Shown here: one piece after another, positions 1 to 9,208 of the stretch
How positions within the stretch are numbered: position 1 is the first letter of the stretch
How the letters are laid out: every line of letters starts with the position of its first letter
Origin: a virus
Virus record (IMG/VR): IMGVR_UViG_3300033064_003914
Span: 1 to 64,000 of that record
Length of the DNA stretch: 64,000 bases
Direction: 5' to 3' (one strand)
Notes under the pieces: model-generated
Databases searched by the model: none
What the model saw: the letters and a program-made list of their open reading frames with translations, nothing else
Told to the model about the DNA's origin: nothing
Position numbers and translations under genes: made by a program

Positions 1-250
<250 letters not shown>

Positions 251-299
251 AACAACATATACGCTAGTTTAAAATTTAAATTTTACGGCGCCGTCAAAA

Positions 300-2078
300 T
301 TAAATTGGTATTGGATTGCAATACGTTCCAGGCGGGCAGCCCGGCGGGCATGGGTCCGCGCCGCAGTTTGCCGGAGGATCCGGATCGCTACTGGAGGACC
401 CACCACCACCGCCGCCGCCTGTAGAGCACGCTGACGTGTTGAGCGTGATCGTAGCCGATAGTTGCGGCGAGCACGGGTCATCGTTATTAACGATAATGTG
501 ACCAGACCCGAAACTTCCCAGACTAATCGCGCCGCCGGCAACACGCGGATTTGTGGGCCAAATAATTTCTGCGTGTATTTCTTGATTTCCGTCGACGTCT
601 TTGTCTGACACGATAAGTGTACACTCCGGGTCGGCATCGCAAACAGTTCTTGTAATTGTGGTTTTGCCCGCAATTAATTTGCCGCCGGGCGGGGGCACTG
701 TTACAAACAAGTAAATTTCAAATTCGCACGGGTTACGCCCGTTCGGCACAGCCGACACTGGCAATATTCGAATATCGTTTATCGCAAAATTGTTACCGAC
801 AGAGTAGACCGTGTTAGCGTATCTAAATATGGGGCACGGTATTTTTGGAATCGGTATAACTAAATCGAGTTTAATATCAAATTGGCACGTGTCAGGTGTG
901 TCGAAATCGCCTGGCGTAATAACCGGCGTTGTGTACAGTCGTGATTGATACGGACGTGGCTCGTCTTCGTATACAACGGCTACGCTAACTGGTTGCTCTG
1001 GGAATGTCGGGCATACTGGCCGCGGTATAGGTAGATTTAGGTCTAACGTAAAATCAAACTGGCACGTGTCCGGCGTATTGCATCCATTGCCCGGAATTTC
1101 TGTCGTAGTTACGGTTAGTTTGTTTTGCCCAGTAATGAAATTTGCGTAACCAATGTTTACATTTACCGGTTGTTGATAATTAATCACCGGGCAACGAGGC
1201 GCCGGAATTGGGATGTTTAAATCAAGGTCAAAATCAAACTGGCATGTGTCAGGCGTATTGCATCCGTCGCCCGGCACGTCTGTCGTAGTTACGGTTAGTT
1301 TATTTTGGCCAGTAACGCAATTTGCATAACCAGTTTTTACAGTTACGGTTTGCTCTGTGTTGATCACCGGGCAACGAGGCGCTGGAATCGGGATGTTTAA
1401 ATCGAGGTCAAAATCAAACTGGCACGTGTCCGGCGTATTGCACCCATCGCCCAGGACTTCTACTGTAGTTACAGTCAACTTGTTTTGACCGGTAACGCAA
1501 TTTGCATAACCAGTTTTTACAGTTACGGTTTGCTCGTTGTTAATTATTGGGCAACGAGGCGCCGGAATTGGGATGTTTAAATCAAGGTCTATGTCAAAAG
1601 AACACGTGTCGTCATTTTCGCAATCGCCCGCGGTTGCCGTGACCTCAAGTTTGTTTTTAGTAGTAAAGCAGCTTGATTTGTTGAATGCTGTCGTTACTGT
1701 TACTTTTGCCGGGTTGAACACAGGGCATGGTGGCGCTGGAATAGGAATATCCAGATCAAGCCCAATTAAAAATTCGCACCCAATTGTTTGCGTAACAACA
1801 ATTCCTCCGCGAGCGCTTTCAGAGCTATTGCTACTGTCGCACCGCGTTTGTTGGCGCACAGAAACAGTTACGTTGCCGGGACTAATGTCTGGGCAAAACT
1901 CATCCGCCGGCGGTACAAATGGCGGGCAGGTTGGGAGGTCGCAGTCGTAGATCGGCGGGGGAGGCGGTGGGATCGTGCAGTCTGCAATAAATGTAAAATC
2001 AACTTTGCACGGAGAATTGATAATGCAGCTATTATCAAACAGCGCGACCGGGCACGACGATGATGAGGAGCTGGGCAT
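300..2078 (-). CDS. Tandem-repeat fibre-like protein with Ser and Gly/Ser linkers
   Basis: 592 residues from the ATG at 2078, which begins MPSSSSSSC; the longer frame needs a TTG overlapping the upstream stop. After a Pro-rich segment (IPPPPPPIYDC) the centre is a series of about 60-residue units. Each carries a DLDLNIPIPAPRCPV-type strand, a TVTVKTGYAN segment and a CNTPDTCQFDF segment. The last third is less regular, and the C-terminus has a GGGGGGSSSS linker before a Cys/Pro-rich tail (CPPGCPPGTYC). Regular beta-rich repeats and paired Cys suggest an elongated, disulfide-stabilised rod or adhesin on the tail. No enzymatic motif is seen. It follows five related fibre-like genes, and its start lies a few bases after the preceding stop, so translation is probably coupled. 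Confidence 0.8.
   Translation of the reverse strand: MPSSSSSSCPVALFDNSCIINSPCKVDFTFIADCTIPPPPPPIYDCDLPTCPPFVPPADEFCPDISPGNVTVSVRQQTRCDSSNSSESARGGIVVTQTIGCEFLIGLDLDIPIPAPPCPVFNPAKVTVTTAFNKSSCFTTKNKLEVTATAGDCENDDTCSFDIDLDLNIPIPAPRCPIINNEQTVTVKTGYANCVTGQNKLTVTTVEVLGDGCNTPDTCQFDFDLDLNIPIPAPRCPVINTEQTVTVKTGYANCVTGQNKLTVTTTDVPGDGCNTPDTCQFDFDLDLNIPIPAPRCPVINYQQPVNVNIGYANFITGQNKLTVTTTEIPGNGCNTPDTCQFDFTLDLNLPIPRPVCPTFPEQPVSVAVVYEDEPRPYQSRLYTTPVITPGDFDTPDTCQFDIKLDLVIPIPKIPCPIFRYANTVYSVGNNFAINDIRILPVSAVPNGRNPCEFEIYLFVTVPPPGGKLIAGKTTITRTVCDADPECTLIVSDKDVDGNQEIHAEIIWPTNPRVAGGAISLGSFGSGHIIVNNDDPCSPQLSATITLNTSACSTGGGGGGGSSSSDPDPPANCGADPCPPGCPPGTYCNPIPI
1020..1620 (-). repeat. 180-bp in-frame tandem repeats
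   Basis: At least three adjacent copies with a period of exactly 180 bases are visible, with matching blocks beginning near 1021, 1201, 1381 and 1561. They share nearly identical stretches for PIPAPRCPV and CNTPDTCQFD and encode the 60-residue units of the fibre-like protein. More diverged copies continue on both sides. The middle copies are most alike at DNA level, which suggests recent duplication or gene conversion. Confidence 0.9.
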
Positions 2079-2083
2079 GACGA

Positions 2084-3025
2084 TTAGCAATTCTTCGAAA
2101 TGACATTGTCTGATACGGTTATGTTTAGTGTGCTTAGTTCAGGGTCTGTCACTATTTGAATACCAGTACCGGGGATCAGGTTTACGTTAGGCCCCGGTAG
2201 CCCGTTAATCGATGTAATAACCTCATTGCAGGCCGGGCCGCCGCTTAAAAACTGACTGCGCGGGTCGCCGTTGTCGTCAACAGGCGGCAGCTCGTCGGCA
2301 AAAAATTTAAGCTCGCCATTATTTGCGCATAACTCGGCGGCGGCAGTGCCTGTCGTGTCAGCTCCAAGTAGCGGCGCTATTGTAATTGTGCGCAAATTGT
2401 CGTTTTGCATAATCTCACAGTTAAGTCCGGGAATAAATTTTATGTTGTCTTTTAGGCATTCTTGGTAACTAATGACTTCGCGGGGAGTAGAAGAAGAGCT
2501 GGAACTAGTCGCGCACGGCGGTATTACCTCGCGCGCGTAATTACCAATATTTATTGACCGTAAATATCCGTTAACCAACGACTGCACTCGGCGCGGTTCG
2601 ACAACGCGCTCTGTATTGAATACAAGTGTAGTTCCGTTAATTATTTCAGCGTTGCGAATGTCGCCTGAAACTACGAAACCCTCCCACGCTGGTTCCGTAG
2701 CGCAGAACGTGGTGTCGAGTACCGGGTCGCTATCTACGTGCTCTGTTGTCCACTCTTCTGCGGTATTTGCGCGTGTGAACGTAAGCGGCTTGTCGGAGGC
2801 GCCGGGCGCGTTAGTCCGAAACTCAAATCGATAAACGTCAGCTATTTTTGTAACGCTGTGCAGGTATACAAAGTGCAAAGCGGTGTCAAACCCGCTGTCT
2901 ATGCCCATGATAAAACCACAGTCCACGATAAGCCCTGTAGGCAATACCGCAGCGGCGTACGTCTTTTTATGGACGAACGGAAATTGGCGGTATTCGTTAT
3001 CGTTATAGAATCCGTCGCGCGGCAT
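2084..3025 (-). CDS. Fibre-like tail protein of the YPF/ING family (member 1)
   Basis: 313 residues, start ATG 3025 overlapping the previous stop (TAATG) with an AAGGTG sequence 5 bases upstream. The N-terminus carries a variant of the family anchor (NEYRQFPF, then TGLIVDCGF). A serine tract (SSSSSS) near residue 175 splits the protein. The C-terminal part holds the second family signature, SINGLPGPNVNLIPG, which resembles the ING-PD-GN motif common in phage tail fibres. It probably assembles on the tail through the N-terminal module and exposes the rest. No receptor or enzymatic function can be assigned. Confidence 0.75.
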   Translation of the reverse strand: MPRDGFYNDNEYRQFPFVHKKTYAAAVLPTGLIVDCGFIMGIDSGFDTALHFVYLHSVTKIADVYRFEFRTNAPGASDKPLTFTRANTAEEWTTEHVDSDPVLDTTFCATEPAWEGFVVSGDIRNAEIINGTTLVFNTERVVEPRRVQSLVNGYLRSINIGNYAREVIPPCATSSSSSSTPREVISYQECLKDNIKFIPGLNCEIMQNDNLRTITIAPLLGADTTGTAAAELCANNGELKFFADELPPVDDNGDPRSQFLSGGPACNEVITSINGLPGPNVNLIPGTGIQIVTDPELSTLNITVSDNVISKNC

Positions 3026-3828
3026 TAAAACACCTTAGAGCCGACAGCAGCTATCTTTAACGTGTTATTTTCAGGATAAACTCTGAGTATAGCGGCTGTC
3101 TTAGCCGTACTTATGCCCGGAGCGTTAGTTGCAACAGTTATTGTAAAATTGCCATATTTATCAGGCTCGCAGCCGTTAATGGTCTTTAAAAAGGTTTTTG
3201 GCGTAAAGTCTCCGACGGGGTTTCCGGCGTCGTCTAGGCATTGAATTCGTTTAAAAAGCGGCTCGCCTACGATATCTACCCGAACCGTATTGTCGGCCTC
3301 TGCTCTTAAAACCACGCCCTTTTCACCCACCAGCCACGCATCCCCCGTTAAAAGCTCGCCAGACGGCCCTAGAAGGCCGCGAACGCCCGGTTCTTGCGCG
3401 GGGATGACTGCGGACGCCACCAGCTCTGTGGCGGCCTGCGTGAAGGTGTGCACGCCTAGAGGCCACCCGCTCAGCAGGTTCAGGCCTTCCGTCAGGCCGA
3501 TTATTACCCCGGCGGGCCGTCCGTATTTGTCTATTAGCGGTAAGGTCGTGAAATCGCCGCTGGCGAGCTCTAGCGGGGCATACGTCGCCAAGCAGGTGTT
3601 TTGCCGGGCGCTGTCGGTGAACCTAATTGTCACTAAGTTATTATTCATCTCTATACTGGAGATAAATACACCGACCGCGCCGTTAATTGTGTACACACTG
3701 ACGTCCACAAAACAGTCTTTTGGGATATAAAAGCCATCTCGTGACTTTAACGTGGCGCTGTCGTTAAACGGGTACCGCGAGTCGCTCTGCTCATTGCGAA
3801 ACTCCGGGAATACAATTCTGGCGCTCAT
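3025..3828 (-). CDS. Fibre-like tail protein of the YPF/ING family (member 2)
   Basis: 267 residues, start ATG 3828 three bases after the previous stop. The N-terminal anchor motif is clear (SDSRYPFNDSATLKSRDGF, then DCFVDVSVYTING). The C-terminal third has the second signature, TINGCEPDKYGNFTITV, close to the fibre motif ING-PD-GN. The segment between is predicted mostly beta by eye and contains GLLGPSGELLTG. It is the smallest family member and lacks the serine tract, so it may represent the minimal architecture: anchor, beta region, ING module. Its stop overlaps the next start by one base. Confidence 0.75.
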   Translation of the reverse strand: MSARIVFPEFRNEQSDSRYPFNDSATLKSRDGFYIPKDCFVDVSVYTINGAVGVFISSIEMNNNLVTIRFTDSARQNTCLATYAPLELASGDFTTLPLIDKYGRPAGVIIGLTEGLNLLSGWPLGVHTFTQAATELVASAVIPAQEPGVRGLLGPSGELLTGDAWLVGEKGVVLRAEADNTVRVDIVGEPLFKRIQCLDDAGNPVGDFTPKTFLKTINGCEPDKYGNFTITVATNAPGISTAKTAAILRVYPENNTLKIAAVGSKVF

Positions 3829-4713
3829 TTAAGCCCCTGCACTTGAACTGGATGTTTCGCACTGATCCACGCCCTCCCGCGGCGTCTCGTACGGGCGTTT
3901 GCCGCAAATCTCAGGCAGGTCAATATCGAGATACAGGCCAAAACCGCCGCAGTCAGCAAACGGAACAACCGTTAAATCTGCGGTGCCCGACAGAATATTT
4001 ATGTTACCGTCGCAATCTGGGGTTATGCCGTTTATGGATTCAATAGGGGTCTGCGGGCAGGTGCCGCTTTCCGGGCGCTGTGAGCATGGCCCTAAAAAGA
4101 ATTTAAGGGGGTTGTAACCTATAAGGCCGACAGTGGCGTCTAAACCAAAAACTAGCGCTTGTGTTGTTTTGCCGTTTACTTGAATTTCGCGCAATTCTGT
4201 TACGAGTGGGGCGGCAGTCACAATGTTTACTAATCCGGCAAGACTAGTGCCTACCCCGTATTTTCCGATAGACGTTACAGGAAGCGCCGAATAAGCGCGG
4301 GCGTTATTTTCAAGCAATAATGTCTGACGCGGCGAAGAATAGCGCGCGGTAAAATTCTCACTCACTCCGTCTCCAAATACGCACCAACCAGCAACGCCCG
4401 GTACTAGTGCTTGTACAGCGTAATTTTTATTAAGCTGCAACGGCTTGGGCGCGCTAATTGCGGCGATAGGTGTGCTCGTTGTTGCGTTTTCATCGTCAGC
4501 GGCGCCAATCACGACCGTGACGATTCCAGCAGAGACCGTAACGGCCTGCACAAAAGCTACTGGTCCGTATGTTTTTGGATAACGAATGTTGCAATCAACA
4601 AGGATGCTGTCGCGTATGCTGTTTCCGGCGTCGTCAATGCCCGTACTTCGATCGTTAAGCGGATAGCGCCGCCCGGCCTGCAAGTCATACCAGTTTTGAT
4701 TACGGACAGGCAT
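3829..4713 (-). CDS. Fibre-like tail protein of the YPF/ING family (member 3)
   Basis: 294 residues, start ATG 4713 directly after the previous TAA. The N-terminal anchor is AGRRYPLNDRSTGIDD followed by IRDSILVDCNI. The second signature is SINGITPDCDGNINI near residue 225. A Cys pair (FLGPCSQRPESGTCPQTP) lies just before it, and the protein ends in a short serine tract (CETSSSSAGA). The order of elements matches its neighbours, so the group looks like a tandem duplication with diverged middles. No Shine-Dalgarno sequence is evident; re-initiation from the upstream stop is likely. Confidence 0.75.
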   Translation of the reverse strand: MPVRNQNWYDLQAGRRYPLNDRSTGIDDAGNSIRDSILVDCNIRYPKTYGPVAFVQAVTVSAGIVTVVIGAADDENATTSTPIAAISAPKPLQLNKNYAVQALVPGVAGWCVFGDGVSENFTARYSSPRQTLLLENNARAYSALPVTSIGKYGVGTSLAGLVNIVTAAPLVTELREIQVNGKTTQALVFGLDATVGLIGYNPLKFFLGPCSQRPESGTCPQTPIESINGITPDCDGNINILSGTADLTVVPFADCGGFGLYLDIDLPEICGKRPYETPREGVDQCETSSSSAGA

Positions 4714-6342
4714 TTAAATACTGCTGCTTGAGGAAGCGGTGGTAGGGCCGCAAGTTATTGACGGTATTACCGTTGAGCCGTCGTCGCCGCAGTACAGAGA
4801 TTTTACTATAATGAACTCTGCTGTGTCAGTTCCATCGCAACCGGCAATTATGTTTTCTACGGCGCCGTTCTCTTGTGTTATTTGTCCCGTTACAACTAGT
4901 TGCAAATCTGTAGGCGCAGATTGATTAAAACGTAAACGGAACTGAACTTCAGCGGAATTGCCGATGTCTACTTTACCGATAGCGGCCTGAAATACAGGCC
5001 AAGAACCGCCAAGTGTTGCAAGGCCGCGGCGAGCATTTGATGTCGTTATAGACGTAAAGCCGCACACTGTTTCTGCCGTGTTGCCGTTACTCGTCGCAAA
5101 CGACATAGACAACGTTACTGCTGGCGCGCATGCCGAGCATTTATTGCAGTACTGCACAAGCACGTCGATATACGGGCATCGTTGCGGTGTCATGCACGCG
5201 TGCAGCGGTTTTTGAAGTCGGCATTCTTGTTGCCGTATCCAGCGATCTATGTTATCGCTGTGCTTTTCCACAACGCTGGACTCTTCACCGCGGACGATGC
5301 GACCAATAACGCGATACCTGTCGGCTTCGCTATTCATGTACAGCCCAAGGTTGACGTAGTCGTCACATGTGCAGCATGCCGGGCAGTTGCTGTTAATTTG
5401 CCACACTGGAGTGTTTGCGCCGGTCGGGCATACGCATCCAGCACGGGCTGTTGACGAAGATGCGCCATTAACAGTCAAAGCCGTACCCACGAGCGTCGTG
5501 GGACGATTAAGCCACAAGCAGTCTGAGGAGCCTAGTAAGATATTCGGCCCGGTTAAGCCATTTATTTCGTAGATGGGCGGTGTCGTTGTGTCACAGTCTG
5601 TGTATTTTCCTTTTCCGGACCCAGCGGCGGCGTTTAACGTAACTTGTCGTGTAGCGCGCACACCGCGAGTTTGTTGCTCGGAAACTGTGAGTGTCGTGTT
5701 ATAGCCGTATTCAAAATCAATTTCGCCGGCTAATTTTATGGCTGCCGCGGAACCTAGTGCCGCTGTTTTGCCGTTTGACACATAAATAGCGTTCACGCGC
5801 TTTGGCATTTTGTAGATAGCGCGCTCGTCAATGGTGCCGTTGTTTGGTGTTATGTGTGTGGTGTAATTGCGCGCAACATCCTCGTCGTTGCCCAGCTCTG
5901 CCGCCACGGGCCATGTTTTGTAGGCGACGAGGCGGCAAACAGACGAGCCGGAAATCCATTCGTAGATGCGATAGTCGTAAGTGTTCGACGGAGACGCGCC
6001 GGCGTGACGAGCGCCCCAGTCCCACGCATCAAATGAAACGTCGGCTGACGCAATAGACGAAAAGACAACGTTATTGTTTGCGTCGGTCACGACAATGTCG
6101 GCAGCGTGGGTAGGCGCGTACGCCCCGGCTGATGGCACGCACCCTAACCCATATAGCCAAGAAATTTTTAGTGGGTGACTTATTGCCTCGGCTAAATCTT
6201 CGTAGGCCAGATAAAAGTCAGCGATAAGATAACGAATATCTTCAGACGGATTTACAAACGGATAATGCAATCCGCTCTGCGGTTGGTTAACACCAATGCC
6301 GCGACGCCCGGCCGAAGAATACTCGAATGCGGAGCACGTCAT
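4714..6342 (-). CDS. Fibre-like tail protein of the YPF/ING family (member 4, long)
   Basis: 542 residues, start ATG 6342. The N-terminal anchor is present but extended (SGLHYPFVNPSEDIRYLIAD). The ING signature (EINGLTGPNILLG) lies near residue 255. It is followed by a Cys-rich region that neighbours lack: CPACCTCDD near 320 and CNKCSACAP near 400. The C-terminal 140 residues look like a beta sandwich, and the protein ends TTASSSSSI. The Cys-rich insertion could bind metal or form disulfides. It is the largest of the five relatives and likely gained domains after duplication. Confidence 0.75.
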   Translation of the reverse strand: MTCSAFEYSSAGRRGIGVNQPQSGLHYPFVNPSEDIRYLIADFYLAYEDLAEAISHPLKISWLYGLGCVPSAGAYAPTHAADIVVTDANNNVVFSSIASADVSFDAWDWGARHAGASPSNTYDYRIYEWISGSSVCRLVAYKTWPVAAELGNDEDVARNYTTHITPNNGTIDERAIYKMPKRVNAIYVSNGKTAALGSAAAIKLAGEIDFEYGYNTTLTVSEQQTRGVRATRQVTLNAAAGSGKGKYTDCDTTTPPIYEINGLTGPNILLGSSDCLWLNRPTTLVGTALTVNGASSSTARAGCVCPTGANTPVWQINSNCPACCTCDDYVNLGLYMNSEADRYRVIGRIVRGEESSVVEKHSDNIDRWIRQQECRLQKPLHACMTPQRCPYIDVLVQYCNKCSACAPAVTLSMSFATSNGNTAETVCGFTSITTSNARRGLATLGGSWPVFQAAIGKVDIGNSAEVQFRLRFNQSAPTDLQLVVTGQITQENGAVENIIAGCDGTDTAEFIIVKSLYCGDDGSTVIPSITCGPTTASSSSSI

Positions 6343-6345
6343 TTT

Positions 6346-7308
6346 TTACCCCGCGGGATCGGGGCATGTTTCGCAACCGGCGTCGCCCAACCGACTGCCA
6401 ATCACTACCAAGCTCATTTGCGTAACTTCAGAACTGAGCTTGGTTACAAAATTCTCGAGCGTGGCTACGCCGTCACTAAAGCGATCTATTTGCGTTTTTA
6501 GCGCGTCCAACTCTGCGCATCCACAGCATGGCGATGCGCACGTGTCTATTAAGTTAATACCGTTATCACTTGCGTTAACAGAAATACAATCTGAACCAGC
6601 AATATTAAAATTGCCGTCATCTGAGCAAACACCATTAATGCAGCGGATGCATTCGCCGGTATTGTTTACTGAGCATTCGCACTCTGTGTTTAAATTTTCG
6701 CCAGAGATAGCGTTGAAAACTATTTTGGCTGTTGTGGTGCTTGTAGCCGGCTTGACTATGATCTGCATATTTGTGCCGGCAACAAACTCGACGTCCCCGT
6801 ACAGCGTGGGGCTAATTTCATTAAGGCTCACGACACGAATACCGGACACGCCGCGAATCATTGGGCGTATAACGTCTGTCTCGAGCTCTCCGTCCGCGAT
6901 TGCAAACTCGTACAAGCCCTGCGGCAATGCGGTTACGTCGTCAAGGCGCCCGATAACGACATGCCCGATAGAGTCAGCAAAATCAGCTATCCCGCCAACA
7001 GCGTACGTTGTATTTGGCGTATGCGTAACAATCGGTATATTAGCGCTTCCAGCTAAAACAGCCGTGCCGTTGTCGTTGTATGCAATGCTGATCGTGTACC
7101 CGACCGGCGACAGTAGAATGTTTTTGATGTAAAACTGATCTACTTGAACAGCTAACCCGGCGTGCACAGGAAAATACAGCGCTAAAATAAAGCCGTCCGG
7201 TACCCGAATTGTTCCGGTGACGTCCGTCTTAGTGGCGCGCTCTGTGAACGGGTACGAGCGCTGCGAGTTGTGGTTAAGCCACTGTAAATTCCAATTTCCG
7301 ATAGGCAT
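6346..7308 (-). CDS. Fibre-like tail protein of the YPF/ING family (member 5)
   Basis: 320 residues, start ATG 7308 with a GGTGA sequence 6-7 bases upstream. It has the best preserved anchor (NSQRSYPFTERATKTDVTG, then IRVPDGFILAL). The ING signature is CINGVCSDDGNFNIAG near residue 225. The C-terminus ends in a Cys-rich segment (CASPCCGCAEL) followed by a short helical heptad-like stretch (LDALKTQIDRFSDGVATLE) that may trimerise as a coiled coil. This is the first transcribed member of the five. Confidence 0.75.
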   Translation of the reverse strand: MPIGNWNLQWLNHNSQRSYPFTERATKTDVTGTIRVPDGFILALYFPVHAGLAVQVDQFYIKNILLSPVGYTISIAYNDNGTAVLAGSANIPIVTHTPNTTYAVGGIADFADSIGHVVIGRLDDVTALPQGLYEFAIADGELETDVIRPMIRGVSGIRVVSLNEISPTLYGDVEFVAGTNMQIIVKPATSTTTAKIVFNAISGENLNTECECSVNNTGECIRCINGVCSDDGNFNIAGSDCISVNASDNGINLIDTCASPCCGCAELDALKTQIDRFSDGVATLENFVTKLSSEVTQMSLVVIGSRLGDAGCETCPDPAG

Positions 7309-7323
7309 AGCAATTCACCATTT

Positions 7324-9183
7324 CTACGAGCCGGATATGGTGATAATACCTGCCAGCCGCAGTAGCCCGACCTCAGACGTGTAAGTGTCCGTTGCTGTTC
7401 GTCGGAGCGTTACGAGTACTGTATCGCCCTGCGCAACATTAAACTCTGCCGTCTGCACTTCAATTGCGTTATCTGCGTTCACCGCAACTGCAGACGCAAA
7501 AGTTAGCGGAGTAGTGTTGTCCGTAAGTATTAGCGGCTCTTGAGTAGTGCCGGCAGGTCGCGGCAGGATGCGATATTTAACTTCTAAGGCAGGCAACGTT
7601 CCTGCGCCGCGCCCAAAAAGCTGCGCCGAAATTTTCATTACTGGCGCGTTACTTAGCCCTGTGTTCGGTACGTTAAACCGCACACGCACAGACGACTCCT
7701 GCGATTCAGGAAAACCAAGATAGGGGATATCGCGGTACAGTCGTTCAACAACGTCGCTAAGGCGGATAATTTGAGGAGATATCTCGCGGTCAATTGCCGA
7801 GTCGTTAAACGACAAGCGCACGATACCTTGCTGCACGGTGACTGGTGTCGCCGGCAGCAAACCAAATGATGCTTTTTCAGCTGTTGTAAGTTCGCGCGTG
7901 TTTGTGCCATTTAATACAACTACGTCATTATCGCTAAATACGCCTTCTGTTAACCAACCAGTTCGAAACGTATTGCCGTTGTCAATTTGTTTGAGCGCTT
8001 TGCCGCCGTTTACGTCAGGCGTGCCGACAAGGAAGTCTAGATCAAGCGACAATTCAAGGTCACCGGTGCGGGCTGTTGCGCCGTCACAATTTGTGATCTT
8101 TATTGGGCTAGTGTCTGCGGCATGCAAGCTGGTAACAACACTACGGTCGTTACCAAACGTCATGCGTAAGAAAGCCACGATTACGCGCATACGTTCTTCG
8201 CGGGGGCACTCCGGGCCAGCAAGTGACGAGCTTGAGCTTGCCGGCGTAGCTGTCCACGGCACGTCTCCGGGGCAGTCGCTCATCCACCAAATACCGTTAG
8301 CGTCGCAGACTGCGAGCCCTGATGCGCCAAGCGGAATCTCAAAAGCGCCAGTTAGATCTTCGCCTTTATCCCAAAGAACGGCTACGGCAGATATAGGCGT
8401 CGGTGGCCAGACGCGTGAAATGGCCGGATGCCCCTTCAGGTTGTACCCGAACACCGCGCCCGCAGGCGCCTTACCGTTAAAGCTTGCGTGACTGGCAGGC
8501 AACCAACCCGGCGTAATTGTTAAATCTGTTGCCGGATTAACTGTGATAGCGTAATGGCCGTTAGTAAGCGCGGCGACGCCAATAACTGCTGGCGTCAGCT
8601 CGAACCGATAGTGAATGTGGTCCTCGAGAAAGTCGCGAACCTGCGGCATCACCACGACCCACGGGTCAGCAGCGCAGTTCTCTTTAGCGCCTTGCACGTA
8701 GCAGACCGACACCGTGGCAGGTGGCCGTTGTTTTGTTAATTTACCCGGTTGCTCAGAAGACAAATAATATCTTCCAGCTTCTACTGTGCCGGTAATCGCG
8801 TTTGTGATGTTTGGCATCTTTACGATGCCGCGCAAAACTACGTCGCCCAGTGTGTTGGCTTTCTTTTTGTGCAACAATCCAAGGCAGTCAGATGAAGCTT
8901 GCACAACTAACGTCTGCGTCACCTCGTCGTTTTCAACCGCGGCGAGGGCGCGCTCATATCGCTGTGTCTGGTAATTCCAGAATACCGGCTGCCCTTCAAG
9001 TACGTCGGGGGCGATTGTGGCGTCAGCATCAAACAACGCCTGCCCAAGGGCGGCGGCGTCGAGCCGATCCTTCAAATAATTTGTTCTTGACTCAAGCGCT
9101 GTGTCGGGCCTGCCGGCAATATTTGCTTGTACCGGCTCGCCTGCGACAATGTGCCGAATGTTGTAAAGCCACTTATTGGACAT
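7324..9183 (-). CDS. Tail fibre or receptor-binding candidate with Ser hinge
   Basis: 619 residues, start ATG 9183 preceded by a strong GGAGG sequence, the best ribosome site in the fibre cassette. Residues 1-190 look like a virion-attachment domain (NIRHIVAGEPVQANIAGRP; PVFWNYQTQRYERAL). A serine hinge (TPASSSSSLAGPEC) lies near residue 315. The C-terminal 150 residues are a regular beta-strand series (SSVRVRFNVPN; ALEVKYRILPR; VTLRRTATDTYTSEVG), typical of a jelly-roll tip. It lies between a 208-residue tail protein and the five related fibre-like genes. Receptor binding is inferred from architecture and position only. Confidence 0.7.
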   Translation of the reverse strand: MSNKWLYNIRHIVAGEPVQANIAGRPDTALESRTNYLKDRLDAAALGQALFDADATIAPDVLEGQPVFWNYQTQRYERALAAVENDEVTQTLVVQASSDCLGLLHKKKANTLGDVVLRGIVKMPNITNAITGTVEAGRYYLSSEQPGKLTKQRPPATVSVCYVQGAKENCAADPWVVVMPQVRDFLEDHIHYRFELTPAVIGVAALTNGHYAITVNPATDLTITPGWLPASHASFNGKAPAGAVFGYNLKGHPAISRVWPPTPISAVAVLWDKGEDLTGAFEIPLGASGLAVCDANGIWWMSDCPGDVPWTATPASSSSSLAGPECPREERMRVIVAFLRMTFGNDRSVVTSLHAADTSPIKITNCDGATARTGDLELSLDLDFLVGTPDVNGGKALKQIDNGNTFRTGWLTEGVFSDNDVVVLNGTNTRELTTAEKASFGLLPATPVTVQQGIVRLSFNDSAIDREISPQIIRLSDVVERLYRDIPYLGFPESQESSVRVRFNVPNTGLSNAPVMKISAQLFGRGAGTLPALEVKYRILPRPAGTTQEPLILTDNTTPLTFASAVAVNADNAIEVQTAEFNVAQGDTVLVTLRRTATDTYTSEVGLLRLAGIITISGS

Positions 9184-9208
9184 CCTTGTCCTCCGGGGCG
9201 CTTAAAAG

